Program-made: the position numbers and the translations under genes
Notes under the pieces: model-generated
Told to the model about the DNA's origin: nothing
The model's input: the letters and a program-made list of their open reading frames with translations, nothing else
Databases searched by the model: none
NCBI GenBank assembly: GCA_902767125.1
Contig: CACXGJ010000087.1
Span: 1 to 8,443 of the forward strand
Length of the DNA: 8,443 nt
DNA from: an uncultured Ruminococcus sp.
GTDB lineage: Bacteria; Bacillota; Clostridia; Oscillospirales; Acutalibacteraceae
Direction: 5' to 3'
Shown here: positions 1-7,380 of the stretch, piece after piece
Layout: each line of letters begins with the position of its first letter
Numbering within the stretch: the first letter of the stretch is position 1

Positions 1-25
1 ATGATTTTTGTTGGAGTAATTAAAA

Positions 26-1885
26 ATGTCAGAGAGTAATATATTGGATAATATCAATTCTCCGTCTGATATAAAAAATCTTTCGGATTATGAGCTTGAG
101 GAGCTTGCAGATGAATTAAGGACTGTGATAGTAGAGACCGTGTCCAAAAACGGCGGGCATTTGGCATCTAATTTAGGTGTTGTAGAGCTGACTATTGCGA
201 TACATAAAGCATTTGATATGCCTGTCGATAAGATAGTTTGGGATGTGGGACATCAGTGTTATGCACATAAGATAATAACGGGAAGAAAAGACAGGATAAA
301 TACTATACGCAAGGAAAACGGCTTGTCGGGATTTCCGAAAAGAAGCGAAAGCGTGTATGATAATTTCGATACAGGTCACAGCAGTACATCAATATCGGCA
401 GCCTTCGGAATATCCTGTGCAGCGGATATCGCAAAGGACAGTCATTATACTGTTGCGGTGATAGGTGACGGTGCATTGTCGGGAGGTCTTGCATACGAGG
501 GCTTGAATAATGCAGGAAGATACAGGAAGAATTTCATAGTTATCCTGAATGACAATAAGATGTCGATATCAAAGAATGTCGGTTCAATGGCAAGATATCT
601 TTCAAAGACGAGGATAGCTCCGAAATATCTTGATGCAAAATCGAATATTCAAAGTACACTTGAAAATGTTCCTGTAATAGGCAAGCCTGTTGCGAATGGA
701 ATGAGAAGCACTAAAAATTGGGTGAAGGATGAGTTTTTCGGTCACCGAAACAATATATTCGAGCAAATGGGATTTACATATTACGGACCGTATGACGGAC
801 ATAATATAGGACAGCTTGTACAGGCATTTGAAGCGGCTAAAAGAAAAAAGGGAGCTGTTTTGGTTCATGTATGCACCAAAAAGGGCAAGGGATATGAGTT
901 TGCCGAAAAGGATCCGACAGGCTTTCACGGGATATCATCATTCGATATAGAAACGGGAGAGTCGAACAGTTCATCAAAGGGATATTCATATATATTCGGA
1001 AAATATCTTTGCAGACTTGCGGAGAATGACAAAAGGATATGTGCCATAACGGCGGCAATGAAGCAGGGAACAGGTCTTGAGGAATTTGCCAAAAAACATA
1101 AGGACAGATTCTTTGATGTAGGGATAGCCGAGGAACACGCCGTAACATTTGCGGGAGGACTTGCAACAGATAATGTGATACCTGTATTTGCGGTGTATTC
1201 GACATTTTTGCAGAGAGCATATGACCAGATAATACATGATGCGGCATTGCAGGGACTTCATGTTGTATTGGCAATAGACCGTGCAGGGATAGTCGGAGAA
1301 GACGGTGAAACACATCAGGGAATATTTGATACAGCATTTCTGAATACCATTCCGAATGTGACGGTCTATGCTCCGTCGAGCTTTGGGGAGCTTGAAAAAA
1401 TGCTTGATAAAGCGATATTGGATACCAAGGGTACGGTTGCGGTGCGTTATCCGAGAGGCTCACAGGGGTATCTGCCGGATAATTTCGAGCCGTCAGCCGA
1501 GCCATACAGTGTTTACGGTGATATTGACAGTGATGATATAGTGATAACATATGGAAGGATATTTTCGGAGGTCTGTCTTGCGAAGAATGAGATAAGCGGA
1601 AAGATATGTATACTGAAGCTGAACAGAATAAAGCCTGTTGAAAGAAAAGCTGTTGAGATTGCCATGAATTATAGGAGAGTTTATTTCTTTGAGGAAGGAA
1701 TAAAAAGCGGAGGTATAGGTGAACGATTCGGCTTTGAGATGTATCAGTCGGGATTTTCGGGGAAGTATATCCTGACAGCCATAGATGATTATGTTACACA
1801 AAGCACTACAAAGTCGGCATTACATAAATTAAGACTTGATACGGAAGGAATAGTTTCAAGGATAAAGGAAGAAAGGGGAGTTTGA
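26..1885 (+). CDS. dxs: 1-deoxy-D-xylulose-5-phosphate synthase
   Basis: This cytoplasmic thiamine-diphosphate enzyme condenses pyruvate with glyceraldehyde 3-phosphate to form DXP, the first committed step of the MEP isoprenoid pathway. The 619-residue length is normal for the family. Visible motifs in order are GGHLASNLG (His45), the GHQCYAHK segment at 75-82, DTGHSSTSIS at 115-124, and the ThDP/Mg motif running from GDGALSGG (147-154) to NDNKMSIS (175-182). The pyrimidine-binding domain has DVGIAEEHAVTF with the catalytic glutamate at about 369, then YSTFLQRAYDQ (391-401), DRAGIVGEDGETHQG (418-432) and RYPRG (474-478). The C-terminal transketolase domain follows. The ATG at 26 is preceded by GGAG at 13-16 with 9 nt spacing, and the N-terminus aligns with known DXS starts. 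A TGA at 2-4 may end the upstream gene, often ispA in this cluster, but too little is present to tell. The TGA stop abuts the tlyA start. Family assignment is near certain. Confidence 0.98.
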   Translation: MSESNILDNINSPSDIKNLSDYELEELADELRTVIVETVSKNGGHLASNLGVVELTIAIHKAFDMPVDKIVWDVGHQCYAHKIITGRKDRINTIRKENGLSGFPKRSESVYDNFDTGHSSTSISAAFGISCAADIAKDSHYTVAVIGDGALSGGLAYEGLNNAGRYRKNFIVILNDNKMSISKNVGSMARYLSKTRIAPKYLDAKSNIQSTLENVPVIGKPVANGMRSTKNWVKDEFFGHRNNIFEQMGFTYYGPYDGHNIGQLVQAFEAAKRKKGAVLVHVCTKKGKGYEFAEKDPTGFHGISSFDIETGESNSSSKGYSYIFGKYLCRLAENDKRICAITAAMKQGTGLEEFAKKHKDRFFDVGIAEEHAVTFAGGLATDNVIPVFAVYSTFLQRAYDQIIHDAALQGLHVVLAIDRAGIVGEDGETHQGIFDTAFLNTIPNVTVYAPSSFGELEKMLDKAILDTKGTVAVRYPRGSQGYLPDNFEPSAEPYSVYGDIDSDDIVITYGRIFSEVCLAKNEISGKICILKLNRIKPVERKAVEIAMNYRRVYFFEEGIKSGGIGERFGFEMYQSGFSGKYILTAIDDYVTQSTTKSALHKLRLDTEGIVSRIKEERGV

Positions 1886-2695
1886 ATGTCAGTGAAAAAG
1901 CGTCTTGATATGTTGGTGTATGAAAGGGGATTTGCGGAAAGCCGTGAAAAAGCAAAGGCAATAATCATGTCGGGGATAATTTATGTTGACAATCAGAAAT
2001 CCGACAAGCCGGGTACAGCATACAGTGAAGATGTAAAGATAGAGATGAGGGGAAATAAGCTTAAATATGTCAGTCGAGGCGGACTGAAACTCGAAAAAGC
2101 GATTGATGTGTTTAAGATAGATTTGAAAGATAAAATAACAATGGATATAGGGGCATCAACGGGAGGATTTACAGATTGTATGCTCCAAAACGGTGCCGAA
2201 AAGGTTTATTCGATAGATGTCGGTCACGGTCAGCTTGACTGGAAATTGAGGAATGATTCAAGGGTAGTGAATCTTGAACGTACAAACGTGAGATATGTGA
2301 CAAGGGAACAGGTGCCTGATGAGATAGACTTTTTCAGCGTGGATGTCTGTTTCATATCCTTGAGTCTTGTATTGCCTGCCGTAAGACCTCTGTTGAAAGA
2401 TGACTGCACAGCGGTGTGCCTGATAAAGCCGCAGTTTGAGGCAGGCAGGGGAAATGTCGGCAAAAACGGTGTTGTCAGGGATAAAAATGTACATAAGGAT
2501 GTTATCGGAAAGATATATGAATTTTGTCTGTCAAACGGATTTGACGTGATGGGATTGGACTATTCTCCGATAAAGGGACCTGAAGGAAATATAGAATATC
2601 TTCTGTATATAAGGAGATCGGATGAGCCGATGACGGTCAATGAGATAGATATAGATGAGGTCGTGGAAGCATCTCACAGTGAGCTTGACAAATGA
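1886..2695 (+). CDS. tlyA: TlyA family rRNA (cytidine-2'-O)-methyltransferase
   Basis: This is probably an S-adenosylmethionine-dependent 2'-O-methyltransferase acting on ribosomal RNA; characterised TlyA proteins modify 23S C1920 and in some species 16S C1409. Residues 3-60 form an S4 RNA-binding domain (RLDMLVYERG onward). The YVSRGGLKLEKA linker (61-72) is followed by an FtsJ-like Rossmann domain with the SAM motif DIGASTGGFTDCML (87-100). Further motifs are VDVCFISLS (152-160), KPQFEAG (181-187) and SPIKGPEGNIEYL (227-239). A K-D-K-E catalytic set is available: a lysine near 68, Asp153, Lys181 and Glu238. At 269 residues with an acidic tail (244-269) it is close to the long TlyA form, but rRNA specificity cannot be read from sequence. 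The ATG directly follows the dxs TGA, and AGGGGAG at 1874-1880 is the ribosome-binding site inside the dxs end, so coupling is likely. Older databases call this family hemolysin A; the methyltransferase signature makes that name misleading. Confidence 0.95.
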   Translation: MSVKKRLDMLVYERGFAESREKAKAIIMSGIIYVDNQKSDKPGTAYSEDVKIEMRGNKLKYVSRGGLKLEKAIDVFKIDLKDKITMDIGASTGGFTDCMLQNGAEKVYSIDVGHGQLDWKLRNDSRVVNLERTNVRYVTREQVPDEIDFFSVDVCFISLSLVLPAVRPLLKDDCTAVCLIKPQFEAGRGNVGKNGVVRDKNVHKDVIGKIYEFCLSNGFDVMGLDYSPIKGPEGNIEYLLYIRRSDEPMTVNEIDIDEVVEASHSELDK

Positions 2696-2711
2696 TCGGA
2701 GATGATCTGTA

Positions 2712-3581
2712 ATGGATAGAATAAAGAGTGTTTTTCTGATACCGAATCTTACAAAAAAGAAGGCATATGAGACCTCCGTCAGTGTCATAAGAAGGCTGTC
2801 CCGTCTTGGGATACAGGTATTGATGGACTGTTCGCTGAACAGACAGTACAGCTTTGAGGATGATATATTCTTCGGTGACAGTGACAGGATGATGAACTTC
2901 TGTGATATGGTGCTGACAATAGGCGGTGACGGTACACTGATCCATGCGTCAAGAAAAGCCGCTCTGCTCGGAAAGCCCGTTCTCGGTATAAATACGGGAA
3001 GATTGGGTTTTGTGGCGGAGCTTGAGCCTGATGAGCTTGATATGCTGTCAAGGCTTGCGGACGGAGATTATTCGATTGAAAAGAGAATGATGCTCAAGGT
3101 AATCCACAGAGGTAAGGAGCTTTATGCAATGAATGATGCCGTGATATCGAGAGGCTCTCTTTCACGGCTGATAGATATAGATGTATCGCTTGCGGAGGAC
3201 AGGGGATATATATGTCACTATCGGGCAGATGGACTTATCCTGTCTACTCCGACAGGCTCAAGTGCATATTCGCTTGCGGCGGGAGGACCTGTTGTAGAGC
3301 CGACAATGAAATGTATTGTGATGACACCTGTATGTTCACATTCGCTTTTTGCAAGACCTGTGGTATTCAGCCACCGTTCACAGCTTGCATTGAGTGTGGC
3401 GTGTGATGACAACACAAAGGTATATCTTACGCTTGACGGAGTAAAGACGATGATAATAAGCCGCAGTGATGTGATATATGTCACCTCCTCGCAGATAGAG
3501 ACAAAGCTGATAAAGCTGAAGGATAAGACCTTTTATAAAGTATTGAACGATAAATTTACCGAGAAAGGCAGACAGGTATGA
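2712..3581 (+). CDS. nadK: NAD kinase (ATP-NAD kinase)
   Basis: This cytoplasmic kinase phosphorylates NAD to NADP using ATP or polyphosphate and sets the NADPH supply. The family signature GGDGT is at residues 71-75, followed by GINTGRLGF at 92-100, the NDAV element at 141-144, the glycine-rich core STPTGSSAYSLAAGGP (178-193) and TPVCSHSLFARP (205-216), equivalent to the usual TPI-HSL-RP segment. The length of 289 residues is typical of the bacterial enzyme. The start at 2712 is supported by GGAG at 2698-2701, 10 nt upstream, and by the IKSVFLIPN beta strand that opens the fold. It lies 16 bp after tlyA, and its TGA overlaps the argR start in an ATGA, implying translational coupling. NadK between tlyA and argR is a common clostridial arrangement absent from the B. 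subtilis version of the cluster. NADPH is needed by DXP reductoisomerase right after DXS, a plausible but unproven link. Confidence 0.97.
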   Translation: MDRIKSVFLIPNLTKKKAYETSVSVIRRLSRLGIQVLMDCSLNRQYSFEDDIFFGDSDRMMNFCDMVLTIGGDGTLIHASRKAALLGKPVLGINTGRLGFVAELEPDELDMLSRLADGDYSIEKRMMLKVIHRGKELYAMNDAVISRGSLSRLIDIDVSLAEDRGYICHYRADGLILSTPTGSSAYSLAAGGPVVEPTMKCIVMTPVCSHSLFARPVVFSHRSQLALSVACDDNTKVYLTLDGVKTMIISRSDVIYVTSSQIETKLIKLKDKTFYKVLNDKFTEKGRQV

Positions 3582-4045
3582 AAACAAAAAGGCAGACAAA
3601 AATACTTGAGCTGATAAGGGAAAATGATATCGAGACTCAATCGGAGCTTTTGCAAAAGCTGAATGAGTCGGGTTTTCATGTAACACAGGCAACAGTATCA
3701 AGGGATATAAAGGAAATGAGGCTCGTAAAGGTGCCTGGAAATAACGGTATATATAAATATGCAGCGGAGACGGTATCGGAGGAGGATAAGGAATCCCACG
3801 CATATTTGTTTTTGACGGCAATAACAAGCATAGACTATGCCCATACACTTGTTGTGATAAAGACAAGGGCAGGCATGGCACAGGCAGTGTGTGCGGCATT
3901 GGATTCAAAAAGCCGTGTGGGAGTTCTTGGAACCATAGCAGGTGATGATACAATCTTTGTGGCAACAAGGTCCGATTCGGCTTCGGTAGGCTTTGTGTCT
4001 GACCTGAAGAAGCTCATGTCAAAGGAAAAAAGTTCATTTTCGTAA
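3578..4045 (+). CDS. argR: Arginine repressor ArgR/AhrC
   Basis: This is an arginine-responsive transcriptional regulator that acts as a hexamer, repressing arginine synthesis genes and in some species activating catabolism. The N-terminal winged helix-turn-helix covers about residues 1-65, with the recognition segment TQATVSRDIKEMRLVK at 36-51. The C-terminal arginine-binding and oligomerisation domain (about 75-150) carries TRAGMAQAVCAALD (96-109) and the diagnostic GTIAGDDTIFV (118-128), whose paired aspartates contact arginine in characterised members. Its 155 residues match the family. The start overlaps the nadK stop (ATGA at 3578-3581), with AAAGG at 3564-3568 as a probable ribosome-binding site. 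Adjacency to recN is long conserved in Firmicutes. No full ARG box was found in this window, so autoregulation, if any, would act at the operon promoter upstream. Confidence 0.97.
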   Translation: MKTKRQTKILELIRENDIETQSELLQKLNESGFHVTQATVSRDIKEMRLVKVPGNNGIYKYAAETVSEEDKESHAYLFLTAITSIDYAHTLVVIKTRAGMAQAVCAALDSKSRVGVLGTIAGDDTIFVATRSDSASVGFVSDLKKLMSKEKSSFS

Positions 4046-4059
4046 AAAAGAGGATTTTT

Positions 4060-5736
4060 ATGCTAAAGAATTTGTATATAGAGAATATTGCCGTTATCGA
4101 GAAGACCAATGTAGATTTTTCGGACGGACTGAATGTAATGACAGGTGAAACGGGTGCAGGAAAATCTATCGTGATAGATTCGATAAATGCGGTGCTGGGC
4201 AACAGGACATCAAGAGACCTGATAAGGAACGGTGCGGAGAGTGCATTTGTAAGTGCAGAGTTCGATGAGATGTCCGAAAAGGCAGTTGAGGTGCTGAAGG
4301 AATACGGTTATGAGACAGATGACGGAACAGTGATGATACAGAGGGAAATAGGACTCAATGCCAAAGGCAAATGCCGTGTGAACGGAAGACCTGCAACAGT
4401 GGGTGTTCTGAAAGCAATAGGAGCATATCTCATAAACATTCACGGACAGCATGAAAGCTATGAATTGATGTCGCCCGAGCTTCATATAACATATATAGAT
4501 AAATTAGGGAATTTTGCCGAGGAGCTTGAGGAATATTCGTCAGCATATAAGGAATACAGGAAATTGCAGTCCGAGCTGAATAAGGCTGAATTTGACGAGG
4601 CAGAGAGAAATCGCCGTATTGACCTGCTTCAGTATCAGGTCAATGAGCTTGAACAGGCAGATATGTATATCGGGGAATATGAGGAGCTTACAGAGCAGAG
4701 GAACATTATCGAAAATAAAGAGAAGATAGCGAATGCACTGAATGATGCAAGGGAATTTCTGAACGGCAATGAAGAAAGTGACGGAGCATTGCAGGAGCTT
4801 GAAAGAGCGTGCAGGTCTGTCGGAGAAGTGACCGATGTATTGCCCGATTCGGTTCAGGTGTGTAAGAGACTGCAAAATGCCCTGTATGAATTGGAGGACT
4901 GCTTTGAGGAGATATCGGGGCTTGCAGAGAATGCCGATTCGGAGATAGGCAATATCGAAGAAATAGAGGACAGGATAGACCTGATACAGAGATTGAGCCG
5001 AAAGTATGGTCAGACGATAGAGGAAATGCTTGATTTTCTCGACAATGCCAAAAAAGAGCTTGATTATCTCGAAAGATACGAGGAAAACAGGGAGCAGTTG
5101 ATGAAGGACTGTCGGAAAGCCCGTCAGAAAGCGGAAGCATTGGCAGAGGAGCTTTCGGTGAAGCGTCAGAAAACTGCTGTGAGCTTTTCGGAGAGAGTAA
5201 AGGAAGAAATGACTTTTCTTGATATGCCGAATGTTGAGCTGGTAGTGAGTCAAAAAAAGTGTGAGCTGAATGCCTTGGGCTGTGACGATATAGAGATATT
5301 GATATCGACGAATGTGGGAGAGGAGCCGAAGCCTGTTGCAAAGATAGCGTCGGGCGGTGAGCTGTCGAGAATGATGCTTGCGATAAAGAATGTTCTTGCG
5401 GATAAGGATGATATAGATACACTGATATTTGATGAAGTTGATACGGGAATAAGCGGAAGTGCCGCACAGAAAGTCGGAATGAAGCTGAAAGAAGTATCAA
5501 AAAGCCGTCAGGTATTGTGTGTGACGCACCTTGCACAGATAGCCGCTCTCGGTGACAGTCATTTCAAGATACAGAAGAATGTGTCTGACGGAAAGACCTA
5601 TACAAGTGTAAATTTGCTTGACCACAATGGCAGGGTAAATGAACTTGCAAGAATAATAGGCGGTGTCGAGATAACACAGGCAACTCTTGATTATGCCGAA
5701 GAAATGCTGAATCAATCAGCAGATAATAATATATAA
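4060..5736 (+). CDS. recN: DNA repair protein RecN
   Basis: RecN is an SMC-like ATPase that gathers and tethers DNA ends early in double-strand-break repair by homologous recombination. The ATP head is split: the N-terminal part has Walker A GETGAGKS at 29-36 and the Q-loop NIHGQHES at 126-133. The C-terminal part has the ABC signature ASGGELSRMMLAIK at 430-443, Walker B TLIFDEVDTGISG at 454-466 and the switch histidine in VTHLAQIAA (His490). Between them, about 150-390, lies a Glu/Lys/Leu-rich coiled coil, shorter than in true SMC proteins as expected for RecN. The 558 residues are within the family range, and every catalytic motif is intact. The ATG at 4060 follows argR by 14 bp with GAGG at 4050-4053. 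In several bacteria recN is DNA-damage inducible, but no LexA-type site is visible in the short gap, so expression here probably depends on the operon promoter. Confidence 0.97.
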   Translation: MLKNLYIENIAVIEKTNVDFSDGLNVMTGETGAGKSIVIDSINAVLGNRTSRDLIRNGAESAFVSAEFDEMSEKAVEVLKEYGYETDDGTVMIQREIGLNAKGKCRVNGRPATVGVLKAIGAYLINIHGQHESYELMSPELHITYIDKLGNFAEELEEYSSAYKEYRKLQSELNKAEFDEAERNRRIDLLQYQVNELEQADMYIGEYEELTEQRNIIENKEKIANALNDAREFLNGNEESDGALQELERACRSVGEVTDVLPDSVQVCKRLQNALYELEDCFEEISGLAENADSEIGNIEEIEDRIDLIQRLSRKYGQTIEEMLDFLDNAKKELDYLERYEENREQLMKDCRKARQKAEALAEELSVKRQKTAVSFSERVKEEMTFLDMPNVELVVSQKKCELNALGCDDIEILISTNVGEEPKPVAKIASGGELSRMMLAIKNVLADKDDIDTLIFDEVDTGISGSAAQKVGMKLKEVSKSRQVLCVTHLAQIAALGDSHFKIQKNVSDGKTYTSVNLLDHNGRVNELARIIGGVEITQATLDYAEEMLNQSADNNI

Positions 5737-5742
5737 AAGGAG
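5735..5742 (+). promoter_or_regulatory. Strong ribosome-binding site for the HIT gene
   Basis: AAAAGGAG is the closest match to the anti-Shine-Dalgarno sequence at any intergenic junction in the operon. It begins on the last bases of the recN stop codon and lies 9 nt before the ATG at 5752. It suggests that the HIT protein is translated independently, and perhaps more strongly than recN. Confidence 0.75.
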
Positions 5743-5751
5743 TTTTTTAAA

Positions 5752-6093
5752 ATGGATTGTTTGTTTTGTAAGATAGTTAATGGAGAGATACCCTCGAAGA
5801 AGGTATATGAAGATGACAGCGTGTATGCGTTTTATGACATTGCCCCAATGGCACCTGTTCATGTTTTGATAGTGCCGAAGGAGCATATCGCCTCGGTGAA
5901 CGAGGTCACGGCTGAAAACAGTGCAGTCATCTCGCATATATATGAGGTTGCGGCAAAGCTTGCGAAAGAGCTGGGTATAGCCGATGACGGATACAGAGTT
6001 GTGACGAACTGCGGAGCAAATGCAGGTCAGACGGTATTCCATCTTCATTTTCATGTTTTGGGCGGTACAAAGCTCAAGGTAGAAATGTGCTGA
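5752..6093 (+). CDS. hinT: HIT family nucleotide hydrolase (HinT-like)
   Basis: This is a histidine-triad protein of the PKCI/HINT branch. Such cytoplasmic dimers hydrolyse purine nucleoside phosphoramidates and aminoacyl adenylates; the physiological substrate in bacteria is poorly settled. The triad H-x-H-x-H is at His97, His99 and His101 in TVFHLHFHVLGG, and His101 is the family's expected nucleophile position. The HINT-specific segment DIAPMAPVHVLIVPKEH (29-45) and GYRVVTN (80-86) are also present. Cys3 and Cys6 form a CxxC that, in related proteins, helps bind a structural zinc. At 113 residues the length is normal, but the tail after LGG (TKLKVEMC) lacks the Trp/Pro-rich ending seen in many members. 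It sits 15 bp after recN and 22 bp before the DUF4317 start. Assignment to HIT is secure; the symbol hinT is by similarity. Confidence 0.93.
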   Translation: MDCLFCKIVNGEIPSKKVYEDDSVYAFYDIAPMAPVHVLIVPKEHIASVNEVTAENSAVISHIYEVAAKLAKELGIADDGYRVVTNCGANAGQTVFHLHFHVLGGTKLKVEMC

Positions 6094-6115
6094 TCTGAAT
6101 GGAGTGTATTGTGGG

Positions 6116-7252
6116 ATGACAGAAAAGGAAATTGCAGAGATAAGAAAAAGATTGAGGCATGACAGGAACAATATCACAAGGATATACGGATGCTATGTCA
6201 GTGCGGATAAGGAGATCAGGAATGAATTTACTCAGACGGTAGGTCTGATACCGCTTGAGACGAATGAGATGCTGTTCGGTACGCTGCAAAAGACACTTTC
6301 GGGAAGGACAGGCAGAAATCTGCATGACATTGCCTTCAGAACAGAGCAGGTCGGTACAAGTGATGAACATAAGCTCCTCATGACATTGAGGGATTCCGAA
6401 TTGGGTAATGCTGATGCGGTGCATGAGCTTTATGAGAAGATAATAGGCTCTTATCCGACAGATGAGAGCTATGTCATACTTCTGGCATATGATACATATG
6501 ATCTGCCGAATGTTTCAAGGAATGATGAGGGCTTTGATGATGATTCGACAGAGGTTTTCAGATATATTCTGTGCAGTGTTTGTCCGATAAAGCTGACGAA
6601 AACACAGCTCGGATTTTCAAACGGAGATAACAGCTTCATGAATATAGGTGCGGATAGCAGTATATCTGCTCCCGAAATAGGCTTCATGTTCCCGTCATTT
6701 GATGACAGAAGCACGAATATATACAATGCACTTTACTATACGAGAAGTGCGAGTGAGAATTATCAGACTGTCACGGATGCGGTCTTCAATACAGAGGCTT
6801 TCATGCCTGCTGTCGAGCAGAAAGAGACCTTTCAGAGCCTTATAGCCGAAACAGTCGGAGATGAATGTGATTATGACCTGATACAGAACGTGCATGGTCA
6901 GATAACCGAGATGATAGCCGAGCATAAAAATACGAATCAGCAGGAAGAACTGTCGGTAGGCAAGACGGAGATAAAGAATATTCTTACAAAATGCGGTGTA
7001 TCGGAGGAAAATATATCTAAATTTGATGAAAATTATGATAACAGCTTCGGTGAGAGGTCGTCCTTCAATCCACAGAACATAATAGATGAGAATAATTTTG
7101 AAGTAAGAACGCCTGACGTGACGATAAAGGTGAAGCCCGACAAAAGCTATCTTGTTGATACAAAGGTGATTGACGGAGTAAAATATGTGATAGTCCGTGC
7201 AGAAGAAGGCGTTGAGGTCAACGGTGTAAAAATAAATATTGCAAACGATTAG
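6116..7252 (+). CDS. DUF4317 family protein of unknown function
   Basis: I recognise this as a DUF4317 protein, a family found mainly in Clostridia with no established function. The 378-residue product shows no signal peptide or membrane segment, so it is probably cytoplasmic. Conserved-looking blocks are RIYGCYV (22-28), KTLSGRTGRNLHDIAF (59-74), YVILLAYDTYDLP (119-131), YILCSVCPIKLTK (150-162) and MFPSFDDRSTNIYNALYYTR (191-210). A polar, Glu/Asn-rich stretch (about 265-325) separates this core from a compact, probably beta-rich C-terminal module (328-378) ending VNGVKINIAND. I see no catalytic signature of a known enzyme. I chose ATG 6116 because MTEKEIAEIRKRL resembles the usual family start and GGAG at 6101-6104 lies 11 nt upstream; GTG 6104 would add four residues but would start on that site. 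It is the last operon gene, followed by the terminator. Confidence 0.85.
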   Translation: MTEKEIAEIRKRLRHDRNNITRIYGCYVSADKEIRNEFTQTVGLIPLETNEMLFGTLQKTLSGRTGRNLHDIAFRTEQVGTSDEHKLLMTLRDSELGNADAVHELYEKIIGSYPTDESYVILLAYDTYDLPNVSRNDEGFDDDSTEVFRYILCSVCPIKLTKTQLGFSNGDNSFMNIGADSSISAPEIGFMFPSFDDRSTNIYNALYYTRSASENYQTVTDAVFNTEAFMPAVEQKETFQSLIAETVGDECDYDLIQNVHGQITEMIAEHKNTNQQEELSVGKTEIKNILTKCGVSEENISKFDENYDNSFGERSSFNPQNIIDENNFEVRTPDVTIKVKPDKSYLVDTKVIDGVKYVIVRAEEGVEVNGVKINIAND

Positions 7253-7271
7253 CGGATATTTTGCGTAAAGA

Positions 7272-7317
7272 AAAAACAGATCTCTCTGACAATTGAAAGT
7301 CGGAGGGATCTGTTTTT
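7272..7317 (+). terminator. Intrinsic terminator closing the operon
   Basis: The arms 7272-7290 and 7299-7317 pair along their entire length (19 bp, including two G-U pairs), around the 8-nt loop AATTGAAA. The 3' arm ends in five T residues (7313-7317). The opening A-run at 7271-7276 gives a U-run on the opposite strand, so the element could work in both directions. It lies 19 bp after the DUF4317 stop and separates the housekeeping operon from the amylase gene. Confidence 0.93.
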
Positions 7318-7329
7318 GTGCAGAAAACT

Positions 7330-7345
7330 TTGTATGATTGTATGA
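7330..7345. repeat. Perfect tandem 8-bp repeat
   Basis: TTGTATGA occurs twice with no gap (7330-7337 and 7338-7345), just after the terminator. The distance is under one helical turn, so it is not an ideal pair of same-face protein sites. It may be chance in AT-rich DNA or part of a larger binding region with the dyad 5 bp downstream. Confidence 0.5.
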
Positions 7346-7349
7346 AGTT

Positions 7350-7364
7350 TAAATCAGTGATTTA
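7350..7364. repeat. 15-bp perfect dyad, possible operator
   Basis: TAAATCA-G-TGATTTA is a perfect inverted repeat with 7-bp arms around one central base. It lies about 130 bp upstream of the probable amylase -35, a distance more typical of an activator or remote site than a repressor covering the promoter. It does not resemble the CcpA cre consensus or the LacI/MalR-type central CG operator. Confidence 0.4.
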
Positions 7365-7380
7365 TATCAAGTGCATAATT

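Noticed and set aside
1..39. Short frame from ATG at 1 to TAA at 37-39
   Set aside because: Twelve codons with no visible start signal; it cannot be told from chance or from the tail of an upstream gene, and a TGA at 2-4 is an equally good end for that gene.
837..1550. Long open frame on the minus strand inside dxs (237 codons)
   Set aside because: It is fully antisense to a strongly conserved gene, is rich in His, Pro, Ser and Gln without domain character, and has no convincing ribosome-binding site. It follows from the codon bias of dxs.
3212..3406. Plus-strand open frame of 64 codons rich in cysteine within nadK
   Set aside because: It is out of frame with conserved NadK motifs (STPTGSSAYS), which must be translated in the other frame; the Cys-rich look is a frame effect.
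4706..5536. Long open frame on the minus strand inside recN (276 codons), with another at 4540-5253
   Set aside because: Both lie opposite the RecN coiled coil and ATPase motifs, have low-complexity Ser/His/Leu-rich or Phe/Leu-rich products and resemble no family.
6104..6115. GTG start giving the DUF4317 protein four extra residues
   Set aside because: The GTG begins on the last base of the only GGAG, leaving no usable site upstream; the ATG at 6116 fits both the site and the usual family N-terminus.
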